Shown here in pieces: positions 11,301 to 21,736 of a stretch of DNA of 64,000 nucleotides. Source of the stretch: Antedon mediterranea. Its lineage: Eukaryota; Echinodermata; Crinoidea; Comatulida; Antedonidae. The stretch spans positions 30,633,001 through 30,697,000 of the forward strand of contig NC_092673.1 in assembly GCF_964355755.1 (NCBI RefSeq), read 5' to 3'. Position numbers and translations under genes: made by a program. Positions within the stretch are counted from its first letter, which is position 1. Each line of letters begins with the position of its first letter. The notes under the pieces were generated by a model. That model saw nothing but the letters and a program-made list of their open reading frames with translations, was not told the origin of the DNA and searched no databases.

Positions 11301-13376
11301 GATGGTTTTGCCACGACACTCCTCATAAAATGTTATCCTCACACATCATTTTTACTTGTCTTTATTTAAAAAAAAAAAAATTCTATCTAAAAACAGTTTT
11401 TATTTTTCTTTGCTGTTTATTCATGTTTAAAATAATATGTTGAAGAGAAACCTTGCTGCATTGGGTGAAAATAAGAATTTCAATAATTTATGGTAACAAA
11501 ATTCATAAGAAAATCTGTGAATGCTATGTTTTATAACCCCTTGGGGGGAAGAATACTACATTAATGATTTTACTCGGAGCATATCCTTCACTTGTTGTAA
11601 TGACTTCAGTACTACCTTGAAGCTATTCTACAGTAATGGTCGATATGTCACATCATAGATAATTGGACTGTTTCTTTTTTTCTATCATCATTGGAGTTTT
11701 TCTTTAATTTGTTTTAGGTTATGAATAAAAGATTTTTTAAAAACTAAATATTTGATCTCGATTTTCACAATTCTTGCCTTTAATAAGGTTTTTAGTTAAT
11801 CTACTTTATTTGCTATTTTTAAATTTAATGCATGCATATCTTCTTGAGGATAAGGGAAAACAATTATTTTTCTATTACAATTAAATTTATCAATTCAATA
11901 TTTATGTACTGCTTTAATCAGGTTCAATGTCAAAAGAATTAAGGTTTTTAAATCAAGCCAATTTATCTTTAAGTTCAGAATAATTTGTTTAATGCTTGGT
12001 AATTAGAGATTGAAAAAAATGGGAAATGCAAACAAGAATAGCAAAAAACAAAAAGTCTTAATTACATCAAGATGCTGATCTGTTACTAGGTTCAGGATCA
12101 TAGACCTAATACTGCATTATTCTAAATTGCCTTTTTTTTCTCTAAAATATTACATTTTAACCTTTTCGAAAACCTTTAGCTAAAGCACAACTGACATGTG
12201 CTTGACACTTTTATTTTAAGATTGAAAAAAAGGAAAACACACCAAAAAAAAAAAAAAAATTGAACAAAAAGCCTAATGTAAATGTTACTGAGTTCAGAAT
12301 CATTAGACCTTATTACTGTATTGATTTAATTGCTTTTTTTCTCTAAAATTTACTGAATTAAATGCTTTAACCTTTAATAAAGCCTCCAGCGAGAGCACAT
12401 GTTACTTGTCACATAGTGTTTGATTTGCAGCTTTTTATTTTGTTTTACTCTCGCTCTATCTAATACCTCCTGATGCGTTTACGATGGGTTATCAACATTT
12501 TCAAAACCTATTAGCAAAATTTTGCCTGTCAAAGTCTTTACTGATAGTTTCTTTTTTAAAGTTTGAAGCTAAGCATGTCACTGTATCAATAAATGTCATG
12601 TTTTGATATGAAAGAGTTTTTTATTACTTTGTTTTTTTCTCTTCTCTTCAGAAATGCTTCCCAAAGTCAGACAGACTTTTTCAAGATGCTTGATGCAAAA
12701 ATAGAAAAGGTAAACTGTTGTGAAATATAACTTCCTGTCATTGATCTTAATCATTACATGATTTGATTTTGATTTTGACAACTTGTCATCTATTCATAGA
12801 AATAATCTTTATTGAAAACAACACCTTTATATCGGGTAAAACGGTGCATCCAAGAAGAACAAATCAAAACTTAAAAAGTACTGGTGAAGACATCAATCTA
12901 ATTTTCAAAATAGAATAGTCCTGACCTGACTTACGTTTGACATTTTGGTAGATAAAATATAGAACAATTTGCTAGAAAAGTTGTGCTAGTATAAATAATT
13001 AAAAATGTACTTGTTGCCAGACATTTGTAATGAATGTATTTGTAAGGAAAAGAAGAATTTTTTTTTTTTGGGGGGGGGGGGGGGAGATTGGGTTCGAGAG
13101 ATACCAAATTGTTTTTATTTTAAAATAAGAATGCTGTACAGTAGAAAGTTTCCCTTTAAGGGAGTATCTCTAAATAAACCTTGGGGTTGGCCATAGTGTT
13201 AAATATTTTGCCTCTTGTTTGTGTTATAGGAAAGTATTCAGAGGATATCCATATTAATATCTCCTGAATTTTGAAAATCTCCACTGTATTCCTATCTTTT
13301 ATATCTTTTACTAAAGTCAACAAATCTTTATTTTTCACAGGGACATGATGCTTACTCAGAAACCAGTGTAACGTAA
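5397..13376 (+). CDS. Unidentified spliced gene, C-terminal exons
   Basis: I do not recognise the protein. Exons with consistent phases: 5397-5533 (acceptor GTTTTTAG, donor GTAACT; ETILDVVARYINACTWRF followed by a Lys-rich stretch), 7740-7861 (polar, with NEPPPTETTQES; donor GTGAGT), 10565-10617 (donor GTAAGT), 12652-12709 (SQTDFFKMLDAKIEK; acceptor CTCTTCTCTTCAG, donor GTAAAC) and 13341-13376 (GHDAYSETSVT, stop 13374-13376). The last four join exactly in frame. Exon 5397-5533 needs one small bridge to 7740; a 20 bp candidate micro-exon at 6816-6835 (acceptor TTATTCACAG, donor GTAAAT) has exactly the right phase. Upstream exons may be 4055-4096 and 2776-2832. The predicted product is about 185 residues, soluble, without signal peptide or membrane segment. 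Long introns carry several transposons. Existence of the gene is fairly likely; its limits are uncertain. Confidence 0.55.
5972..6522. mobile_element. TTAA-flanked MITE (piggyBac-like ends)
   Basis: About 550 bp bounded by TTAAAGATGTATTGTCCC on the left and its exact complement on the right. If TTAA is the target duplication, as in piggyBac-type transposons, the terminal repeat is AGATGTATTGTCCC. No transposase is present. It is inserted into a copy of another repeat whose two halves flank it (about 5945-5971 and 6523-6600). Uninterrupted copies of that host repeat lie at 52150-52260 and 63245-63345. Single ends of the same MITE family are seen at 29663-29681 and 62562-62578. Confidence 0.75.
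7200..7575. repeat. Degenerate GGGGACACTT repeat and a (GAATT)n retroelement tail
   Basis: 7200-7445 holds spaced copies of AAGGGGACACTTT and related strings. 7505-7575 looks like a non-LTR 3' end: AATAAATGTTGCTTTGAATT followed by four GAATT units. It is intronic with respect to the unidentified gene. Confidence 0.5.
10228..10312 (-). mobile_element. tRNA-derived SINE fragment
   Basis: On the minus strand the segment carries a B-box-like GGGTTCAAGTCCT preceded by a CTGGAGGTCAT stretch and a degenerate A-box region. The 3' part of the element is missing. Confidence 0.5.
10813..11125 (+). mobile_element. tRNA-derived SINE with (AATAA)n tail
   Basis: Head region resembles a tRNA: TGGTGGTTATGATGCTTGG as A box, and the B box GGGTTCAAGTCC at about 10868. 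A non-tRNA body of about 200 bp follows, ending TGAAAATTGAATAAAATAAA with five AATAA units. The pentamer tail implies mobilisation by a LINE whose own end has the same repeat. Confidence 0.75.
12040..12425. repeat. Tandem duplication of about 210 bp, diverged
   Basis: 12040-12230 and 12250-12425 share, in order, TTACTAGGTTCAGGATCAT-like, TAGACCTAATACTG-like, TTTTTTTCTCTAAAAT and TTTAACCTTT strings. The copies are separated by a poly(A) run, so this may be a doubled retroelement fragment. Confidence 0.55.
13060..13086. repeat. T12-G14 homopolymer junction
   Basis: A run of T directly followed by about 14 G. Such G tracts are prone to slippage and to sequencing error. It is intronic. Confidence 0.8.
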
Positions 13377-15744
13377 CACAGTAATAAACTACAAGCAGAA
13401 TGCCAAAGACTATACTTGTACAAACATATTAAAATCATTATATAGAATTATATATACAGTATACATGTATAAAATATATTTTACAATTTGAACTAAACGT
13501 ATTGGTTATGCAGTATGCCTTCCAATTGACAGCAGCATCTAAATCATGTTATCATTTTTGTGAGACTGCAAAAATATTTTCAGTACACTGAACATTTTGA
13601 AAGAACACTTTTAGAAGATGGACAGTTGGTTGTACGCTCTTTAAATGTTTATATAATTTAAAAGAAGGCAGCCCTAGTCGATTGAACCGTTTGTGTGCAT
13701 TTATAACTTTTGAAGATGATAGCCTAGCAAATTTAATTGAACCTTTTGTGTATATACAACTTCAAAGTTTTGACTTTCTCTAAGAAACTACTGTTGTTAT
13801 GTACAGTATATAGAACTCATAAGGTCGAGAGACACCTTCAGGACCCAACAAAGTTCCCTCTAATGGGAGTTTTCCAAAAAAGGGTTTTTACTGTAGGGCC
13901 TACTTTAATTTAAAAGGCGGAGGCTTGGCTATTAATATGTACATTTATAGATGATGTGATGTAACAGTAACCAGACTCATCTCAGATGTTACCCACTGCA
14001 ATGTTGGTTGGTTTACTGTAGGCTTTTGAAATGGGCCTACTTTAGTATTACAAGAGTGCTTTTAATTTAAGAGTGCTGCTGTATCATACTGAATGCTGTT
14101 TTTTTCTGTAATTGGTAAATTATACATTTTTCAGATTTTGCCCAGTATTGGAAATTTATTGAATTTAAAAGCTATCCAATTAATGCAAGATACTAAATAA
14201 TTAACAAAGAAGTTTAAATTGGCTATCCAATCAACGCAAGGCACTAATTTATCTAACGAACAAGTTTAAGTTTAGGCTATACAATGCAAGGCGCTAGGTA
14301 ACTTACGAAGAAGTGCAACTGATGGTGCTTTACTTATTTTACCAAATGATTAGCTGAATTTTATCTATAAATTATGTGTTAAGATCCAATCAAAAGATTA
14401 TAAATATTGTGTTTATTTGGAAATTTATAAATAAATTTACTAGTATTAATGAAATAACTTGTGTGGGTGTGGGGTTGAGGGGTGCACCGTTCTTAAAATG
14501 TTGTGAAAAAAATATAAATAATAGACAACATTGATTAGGCTAGTGAAGAGTATCTCCAGCGAGGAGGGCTAAGAGTTGATCTTTTGATCAAATATATATA
14601 TTCATGAAATCATACCCTGTGGTTAAATAGAGCCTGCAAGCCCGTAGCTTTGGTCCTTTTAAACTAGAGCCCACCTGTGGAAGAAGTGATAGTATATACA
14701 GCTAATTAGGCTGCCTAGCTCCTCAATTCATGTTTGCACACCAAGAGACGCACCCCATGTGGTCCTTCGTCAGTATTCATCCAGATGGTTCACGCGACTC
14801 TACATCTCACTATGTCAGTCGGTTGGTCGGTCTCGGTCGATTGGTCTAACTTGAGCACGCGACTGCAGCCATGTATATGGCCTTGTTATCCCGTTTGTGA
14901 CTACAAATCCTATATTGATTGCTACTAAACTATTGTTAATCTAGTCATGATTGGCAGTCTTGACTCCAGGTAGATTAAACATTATAGAATATCGCGTGAA
15001 TATGCAAATTTAATCTAGAAATTCCGAGAATGTTGTTAACGTTTTAATATAAATTTTATAAAATAGGGACCGCTATTGTAATTACTATACAGTATAATAT
15101 TTCATGTCGCAATTATTTTGTGTACTGCTCATTTTGTAAATGTGTTTACAAAGACATCAAGAGGATGATGGATGTAATTTTATATCTACTCTAAATATCG
15201 AGGCTAAATGAGATGAGTTAAAAACCGATGATTACTGTATATTTTAATCAAGATATAGCAATTCCTTTTTCTTCTTAAATCAGTTAATATTTAACTATTA
15301 ACCTTTCTATATTATAATCTTTCTTTAATGTTATTAAGAACTAGATTGTCACTTTCACGAATTATAGATTATCTTCGTAGTTTAATTTCTAATATGCCTA
15401 ATAACATTTTCCAGATCATGTTTACATATATATGATTTTTGTTGTTTACATTGCAATTTAGAAGATCTCTGCAATGAATATGATAAGTTGTGGCGTAAAT
15501 TGTATCCGAACTCATCCAGTATCTATACAACTCAAGTTTAAACGCGAGAGATTTTTTTGTATCTCTTCTTATATTGGTACAAACCGTGATCTTTCTTTCA
15601 TTGTTATCAATAACTAGATTTTAATGTCACTTTCACCAATCATAGAATCAAACAAGGTCGTATTGAGACTATAAACTGTTCATCAGTTCATCAACAAAAT
15701 TGCTCTATGAAAAATATCTATGCAAATATTTGCAATCCCTGTGC
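13377..15744. other. Intergenic, no gene seen
   Basis: No splice-bounded open frames of note. 14165-14325 holds three degenerate tandem units of about 55 bp, each starting GGCTATCCAAT or GGCTATACAAT. An AATAAA at 13383-13388 follows the stop of the preceding gene by a few bases. A run of ATG-initiated codons at 14734-14928 has no supporting features. Confidence 0.5.
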
Positions 15745-15947
15745 AAACTATAATAATTAGGGCGCTGTGGTTTGATTTAACTAAGGATAATCTAACTTCA
15801 GCTCAAAGAAATCACCTTATATATCGGAATTCTGAATAATAACTGTAAGATCAAGTAAGTAAAAGCGTTTCTGAAAGAGAAAAGAGTACGTTAGTTGAAA
15901 AAGGTCAGTTCTTTTGATCTGGTAAACATCCGAAACCAAATAGAAAA

Positions 15948-17267
15948 ATGTCTAAGCCAGCTGAAAATAGTAGGCCTACCATCATGGCGAATGAGTACCA
16001 TAACAACGGGACTAACAAAGCCAAACACCTACATAACTACCAAGCTAGCAAAAATACACCCGGTGACGTAATCGAAATCGATACTCACACTGAAAGCGAT
16101 CACAAAGAAGATGACGTAATAGCTTCTAAACAAAAGGACCAAATCTTCTCAAGCGTGAAACCTATTTTCTTCAAGGATAGCGATGCACGCGAAAGAAATG
16201 AGGACTTTTTGAGCGAAGAAAAAATATATTTCGCTTTATGTGAAATAATAAATGGAGATAATTTAATAGGAATACAGAAAGTGAAGAACTTGTGGAGAAT
16301 TTATATCAACAACCGTTCCGACAGAGTAAAGATCCTCTCAACAGGACTCAACCTGAATGATAGAAATGTGTTGGTTCACGATATAAATCCGTATCTACCG
16401 GTGAACAACGGCGTTCGTGTACTTGTGAAAGACGTGCCAATATCCGTGCACAACGACGAGATCAGAAATAGTCTACAGCAGTTTGGATGTAAAATAATAG
16501 GAACAATTCAGTATGTAAAATTTCGTATCAACGGAAAATTATCTCGCTTCATTAATGGCGACAGATCTGTGATAGTTGAGCATTTCAAAGGAAGCCTACC
16601 GCGCTTCACTAAAATCAATGGCTTTGGTGCTAGATTATTTCACAAAGAACAGTTAGGCGTTGGTGAGAACAGATGTTTCCAGTGTAAGGAAGTTGGACAC
16701 AAAGTTAACACCTGTCCTAATGCCAAGCCCTACACTTGTCATAGATGCGGAAAAGAAGGTCATATTGCTAGATACTGCAAAGAAGTGGAAATTCCCGACA
16801 AACAACCGCACATAGCAAAAGACATACATTCTGACGTAAGTAACGATGAAAGTGAAGACGAAACAAATGCGATTTTTCGACCAACATCTGGGGAGAAATT
16901 CATCCAAAAAATGTGGAAAAATCTAGTCGAAGACAAAGATAAAGATCTAGGATGGAGTATTGGATGTAGTGATGGAAGCGACAATGAAACCATCGTCAGC
17001 GCCAATGACGATAACGCTCATGCCGCAAGAAGAAAAGATCTAGAGGACACAGCCGAAAACAACATTAGCTATACAAAAGAACATGTAAACCTACAGACAA
17101 GCATCAAGTCTTTTATTAAATCGACACCAAAGATCCATGAAGAAAGCCATATCTCAACCGAAGACAATGAAAACACTAATGAAAATACGAACATAGATGC
17201 CAGCTCATCTAGTTCTATCCAGAAACAGAAAAAAAAAAGGAAGCGCATGAGAAGCAAATCAACATAG
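15948..17267 (+). CDS. LINE ORF1, RNA-binding gag-like protein with two CCHC knuckles
   Basis: 439 residues. The N-terminal 60 residues are polar. A middle segment (about residues 85-240, including RVLVKDVPISVHNDEIRNSL) looks like an RRM-type fold, as found in ORF1 proteins of this group. It is followed by two zinc knuckles, CX2CX4HX4C, at residues 243-256 and 264-277. The C-terminal third is acidic and Ser/Asn-rich, ending in a basic KKKRKRMRSKS stretch that could act as a nuclear localisation signal. The product is expected to coat the element RNA. It is intact; translation of ORF2 probably occurs by reinitiation, since the ORFs do not overlap. Confidence 0.9.
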   Translation: MSKPAENSRPTIMANEYHNNGTNKAKHLHNYQASKNTPGDVIEIDTHTESDHKEDDVIASKQKDQIFSSVKPIFFKDSDARERNEDFLSEEKIYFALCEIINGDNLIGIQKVKNLWRIYINNRSDRVKILSTGLNLNDRNVLVHDINPYLPVNNGVRVLVKDVPISVHNDEIRNSLQQFGCKIIGTIQYVKFRINGKLSRFINGDRSVIVEHFKGSLPRFTKINGFGARLFHKEQLGVGENRCFQCKEVGHKVNTCPNAKPYTCHRCGKEGHIARYCKEVEIPDKQPHIAKDIHSDVSNDESEDETNAIFRPTSGEKFIQKMWKNLVEDKDKDLGWSIGCSDGSDNETIVSANDDNAHAARRKDLEDTAENNISYTKEHVNLQTSIKSFIKSTPKIHEESHISTEDNENTNENTNIDASSSSSIQKQKKKRKRMRSKST

Positions 17268-17355
17268 GGTCAGAATTATCCTTTATCATTATTATTATTA
17301 ATTTATATACCTGTTATTTTTCTGTTTGCATTGAATTGATTTACTATATCTAATT

Positions 17356-20300
17356 ATGGCTAAGCAACAAAATGCAATCTTACATTGTGTATCCTTGAAT
17401 GTAAGAGGACTGCGAGTCAAACAAAAACAAAGAAAAATTTTTAATTGGGCTAAAGACAACAAAATTGATATTTTTCTCATCCAAGAATCTCATCTGACAA
17501 ACATCTTTGTCTCCAACGAGAATTTTCTTTGGGATGGAGATGCTTATCATAGTTTTGGTAGCTCTTTTAGCAAAGGTGTCTCAATATTGATTAAGAAAGA
17601 CCTTCAATACAAACTTATAAAACAACAAATTGACATTAATGGAAGATATATTCTGTTAAAAATTGATATCAATGGTACCCAATACACGTTTGTAAATATA
17701 TACTCGCCAAATGATTCAAAAGTAAGAGGTTCTTTCTTTAATAATATTGAGAAGCAAATTCAAACATTTTCGATCACTGATGAGTATATCATTATCGGCG
17801 GAGATATGAATTGTATTCAGGATAGGCTACTCGATCAAAAAGGTAGCAAAATGAAAACTGATAAATCTGTCTTAAAAATTAAACATCTTATAAATAAACT
17901 GAAACTAGTAGATAGTTGGAGACTTCTAAACAAATTAAAATCACAATTTACTTGGTGTAGGAAATCGGCCAACCTTTTTAAACGTCTAGATTACTGGTTT
18001 GTATCAAAAAGTTTGCATGATACAGGAAACATCGTCTCATGCGATATTAGACCAGCGATTTCTACTGATCACCAAGGAGTTTCCATTAAGATAAATATAT
18101 TTCAAGACTCTCGTGGTCCAGGATTATGGAAATTAAATTCCGATTACTTACAGGACGAACAATTTCTCAACAAAATTAATCAGATAATAGATAGCTGTTC
18201 ACAGCAGTTCTATTTTCTTAATAACATAGAAATCTGGGAACTAATTAAAATCAAAATCAAAGAATTTTCAATCAACTTTGGCAAACTAAAATCGAAAAAT
18301 AGAAATAGAAATAAAGAAAACTTACAAAAAGAAATTCAACAACTAAACGCTAAACTAATGAACAACGATAGAGATGAATATGTGAATGCAGAAATTGAAA
18401 TTAAATCTAAAGAATTAGAGGATATATATGACTATGAGGCAAAAGGGGCTCAAATTCGTTCAAGAGCGAAATGGGTAGAAGAAGGAGAAAAGAACTCCAA
18501 ATACTTCCTTGGTCTGGAAAAAAATAACTGGAAAAGAAAACAAATAAAAAGATTAAAAAAATCTGACGGAACATGCGCCAAAAAAACTAAAGATATCTTG
18601 ATTGAAGAAGTCAAACACTTTGAAAAGTTGTATGCAAAAGAGGACATACAAGCAAATGATATTCAAAATTATTTAAATTTAATAGACGTTCCAAAGTTAA
18701 CACATCTTGAAAAGGGGTTATGTGAAGGAGAATTAACCTCCGTAGAATGCGAAGAAGCGATACGGAGTATGAAATTAAATAAAGCGCCAGGTACCGATGG
18801 TCTCACGGTAGCATTCTATCAGACATTATGGCCCAAGATTGGCGTATTAGTCTGCAATGCTCTCAATCTATGTTTAAAAAATGGAGCACTATCAAATACG
18901 CAAAAAAGGGGAGTAATAAACTTAATATTTAAAAAAGGGGATCTCGAAGACCTAAACAATTGGAGACCCATAACTCTCTTAAACACTGACTATAAAATTG
19001 CCGCCTTTGTTTTAACAAAAAGGCTACAAAATGTTATTAAAACAATTGTGAGTAATGATCAAAAAGGGTACATTAGAGGCCGTTTTGGTGGTGAAAACAT
19101 CAGATTGATCGAAGATGTAATTGAATATATGGATACTAGCAAGTTATCAGGGGCATTATTAAGTTTAGACTTTAGAAAAGCTTTTGACACAGTAGACAGA
19201 ACTTTTCTTGTTAACACTTTGTACCATTTCAATTTTGGACCGTCTTTTATTGCATGGGTCAGAGTTCTATATGCTGAAACAGAATGTATTATTTTAAACA
19301 ATGGTTGGTGCTCAAAAAGCTTTAAAATGTTTAGAGGTATAAGACAAGGTTGTCCTTTATCCGCACTTCTGTTCATCTTGGTCGCTGAAATTATGGCGTT
19401 AAAGATAAAACAGGATAAACTTATTAAAGGTATACTTTTACCAAACCCAGTTGTCGAGGTCAAAATTGCACAACTTGCAGACGACACGGTCTTATTTATG
19501 AAAGATGAGAACAGCATAAAAAAGTGTATTGATGTTGTCATCAAATTTGGTAATGTGTCTGGGTTAAGACTTAACAAAGAAAAAACGAATGCCATGTGGC
19601 TTGGAAAATGGAAGAAAAAGGACAACATATTGGACATTAATTGGATTTCTGACGGTTTTAAAGTTTTAGGTGTTTATATTGGCCATGATAAAGAATTTTG
19701 TTTTGCCAAAAATTGGTCCGAAAAAATCTATTCGTTACAAAACACACTTAGATCGTGGAGAAAAAGAAATCTGACCATTTTTGGAAAAATAATTATCTTA
19801 AAGACGCTGGGCCTGTCAAAACTTGTTTATGTTGCAAGTATTATAGACACGCCTGAAAGTGTTCTAAAACGTGTTGATAACATAATTTTTGACTTTTTGT
19901 GGGATGGAAAAAGAGAAAAGGTTAAACGAGTAGTTCTTATAAACGAATATGAAAGTGGTGGTGTTAAAGCGCCTGATTTCAGGTCACAGGTTAAATCTTT
20001 AAAAATATCTTGGCTTAAAAGATTGTATAACAATGAGGATTCAAAGTGGAAATGTCTGCCAAACACATATTTTAATAGAATAGGCCCAAAAGACATTATT
20101 GATAACATATCATATATTGATAAGAAAAATGCTATTTTTAAAGCCATACCCGATTTCTATAAATCTATACTATGTATTTTAGTCAAACTTAATAGTGGTA
20201 TGACTAAACGTCAATTATGTTATGATGATATATTGCATCAACAACTCTGGTATAACAAAATGATTTTATACAATGACATGTCAATATTTTTTAGAAACTG

Positions 20301-21048
20301 GGTAAGGTCAGGTGTGCGAAATATTAAGGATATTGTAATTGAGAATAGGTTCATTAACGCAAATGAATTACTAGATATGCTTAGGTATAAATCAAACTGG
20401 ATTGCTGAATGGCAAATTGTATTAAACGCAATTCCAAAAGAATGGAAAGAGAAAATCTTTTTAAGGGATAAAAACCAAAAGCACTCAAAAACAACACACG
20501 TTCGATGTTTGAATATGAGTAGCAAACAAATATGTTCTTTCTTTATTAAGGAAAAATGTCTAGAACCATCCAAAAGTAAAACAAAATGGGAAACATATTT
20601 TAACATGGAGAACGATTGGTCTGTAACATGGAAAAGAAAAATTAAAGATATTAAAGATAATAAACTTAAACAGTTGAACATCAAACTATTGCATTGTATA
20701 ACACCTACCAAAAGAAGGCTGTTAAAATGGAAAATAAGCAACACAGATACTTGCCTACAATGCAACGTAGTAGAGGATGATGCCCATTTCTTTTATGAAT
20801 GCACTGAAGTAAAACCCTTATGGGAATATATTAACGTTTACACCATGCACAAATTTGGGATCGAGGCAAATTATCGAAACATTGTACTAGGTACAGGAAA
20901 CAAATATGTAGACCACATGTTCTCTATTGGATGCTTCAGCGTTTACAAGGCACATACTTTGAAAAATGTAAACAAATGGACCGGATCATTGTCTCGTCTT
21001 TTTATGGCGGAAAAAAACAAAAGATCTTACCTTAACCACCTATTATAA
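17356..21048 (+). CDS. LINE ORF2, apurinic-type endonuclease and reverse transcriptase
   Basis: 1230 residues. Endonuclease domain, about 1-245: SLNVRGLR with N15, IQES with E44, IIGGDMN (D150, N152) and STDH with H239, all the expected catalytic positions. A linker coiled segment runs to about 460. The reverse transcriptase has LNKAPGTDGL, NWRPITLLN, LLSLDFRKAFDTVD, FRGIRQGCPLS and the catalytic LADD (D709, D710), followed by a thumb region. A C-terminal CX2CX7HX4C cluster starts at C1133. No frameshift or stop. All key residues are present, so the enzyme should be active. Confidence 0.94.
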   Translation: MAKQQNAILHCVSLNVRGLRVKQKQRKIFNWAKDNKIDIFLIQESHLTNIFVSNENFLWDGDAYHSFGSSFSKGVSILIKKDLQYKLIKQQIDINGRYILLKIDINGTQYTFVNIYSPNDSKVRGSFFNNIEKQIQTFSITDEYIIIGGDMNCIQDRLLDQKGSKMKTDKSVLKIKHLINKLKLVDSWRLLNKLKSQFTWCRKSANLFKRLDYWFVSKSLHDTGNIVSCDIRPAISTDHQGVSIKINIFQDSRGPGLWKLNSDYLQDEQFLNKINQIIDSCSQQFYFLNNIEIWELIKIKIKEFSINFGKLKSKNRNRNKENLQKEIQQLNAKLMNNDRDEYVNAEIEIKSKELEDIYDYEAKGAQIRSRAKWVEEGEKNSKYFLGLEKNNWKRKQIKRLKKSDGTCAKKTKDILIEEVKHFEKLYAKEDIQANDIQNYLNLIDVPKLTHLEKGLCEGELTSVECEEAIRSMKLNKAPGTDGLTVAFYQTLWPKIGVLVCNALNLCLKNGALSNTQKRGVINLIFKKGDLEDLNNWRPITLLNTDYKIAAFVLTKRLQNVIKTIVSNDQKGYIRGRFGGENIRLIEDVIEYMDTSKLSGALLSLDFRKAFDTVDRTFLVNTLYHFNFGPSFIAWVRVLYAETECIILNNGWCSKSFKMFRGIRQGCPLSALLFILVAEIMALKIKQDKLIKGILLPNPVVEVKIAQLADDTVLFMKDENSIKKCIDVVIKFGNVSGLRLNKEKTNAMWLGKWKKKDNILDINWISDGFKVLGVYIGHDKEFCFAKNWSEKIYSLQNTLRSWRKRNLTIFGKIIILKTLGLSKLVYVASIIDTPESVLKRVDNIIFDFLWDGKREKVKRVVLINEYESGGVKAPDFRSQVKSLKISWLKRLYNNEDSKWKCLPNTYFNRIGPKDIIDNISYIDKKNAIFKAIPDFYKSILCILVKLNSGMTKRQLCYDDILHQQLWYNKMILYNDMSIFFRNWVRSGVRNIKDIVIENRFINANELLDMLRYKSNWIAEWQIVLNAIPKEWKEKIFLRDKNQKHSKTTHVRCLNMSSKQICSFFIKEKCLEPSKSKTKWETYFNMENDWSVTWKRKIKDIKDNKLKQLNIKLLHCITPTKRRLLKWKISNTDTCLQCNVVEDDAHFFYECTEVKPLWEYINVYTMHKFGIEANYRNIVLGTGNKYVDHMFSIGCFSVYKAHTLKNVNKWTGSLSRLFMAEKNKRSYLNHLL

Positions 21049-21736
21049 TTTATATTGATGTGAATCTGATTATTTAAAATATATTACATAATAATGTTGT
21101 ATAATACACATAGGCAGTTTCATTTTACCTTATATGAAATATAAATAAAAAAAAAAAAAATTGTATAAATTAATATTGAAAACAAAAAAGAAACGTAACG
21201 CAACATAAGTAACGCACGAGAAGATAAGCAAACAAATATAACCATGAGACATAAAACTAGACACAGGAGTAAGAAAAGCATTTTTAATATTTTTGTTTTT
21301 GTTTTTTTTATTCGTATTTTAAAATAATGTATATAATCTGTATATAGGGTATAAATGAATTGTATGTCAAAAATACTACCGAAAATAACTATACAACATT
21401 AGTAAATGTATCTCATACAGTACATTTATTAGTTAAGTGTTCACAATGTTAGATGTTGAGAATTATAGAACAAAAAAAATACTAGAAAATTATGAAAAAA
21501 GTGGATAACAGAAAAGAAATAATGCTCTGATTCCAAGAACAGTAACGTTGATAAAATAAAAATAAAAAAATATATATATATATATATAAATACACCAAAC
21601 CAAACAAAAGTAAGAATAACAATGAATAGTTATTATTATTATTAGAAATAATTGTATTAATCTGTTGATGAAATGAAATGAATAAATAGTGGTTAACGCC
21701 ACAAAAGAGAAAAAAAAAAAAAAACTATAATAATTA

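Larger units (their letters stand above)
15760..21721 (+). mobile_element. Full-length LINE, L1/Tx1-type, with 15 bp target-site duplication
   Basis: About 5.96 kb. The 15-mer AAACTATAATAATTA lies immediately before it (15745-15759) and again right after its terminal A-run (21722-21736). This is the mark of target-primed insertion and fixes both ends. Contents: 188 bp 5' UTR starting GGGCGCTGTGG, ORF1 (15948-17267), 88 bp spacer, ORF2 (17356-21048), and a 673 bp A-rich 3' UTR with an internal A14 run at about 21147 and a terminal A-run at about 21707-21721. Both frames are uninterrupted, so the copy is young and perhaps still competent. CCHC knuckles in ORF1 and an apurinic-type endonuclease at the start of ORF2 fit the Tx1 branch of the L1 group. 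Confidence 0.93.

Noticed and set aside
16653-20765. Several minus-strand open frames of 60-190 codons inside the LINE
   Set aside because: They are shadows of ORF1 and ORF2 on the other strand, with no domain features of their own.
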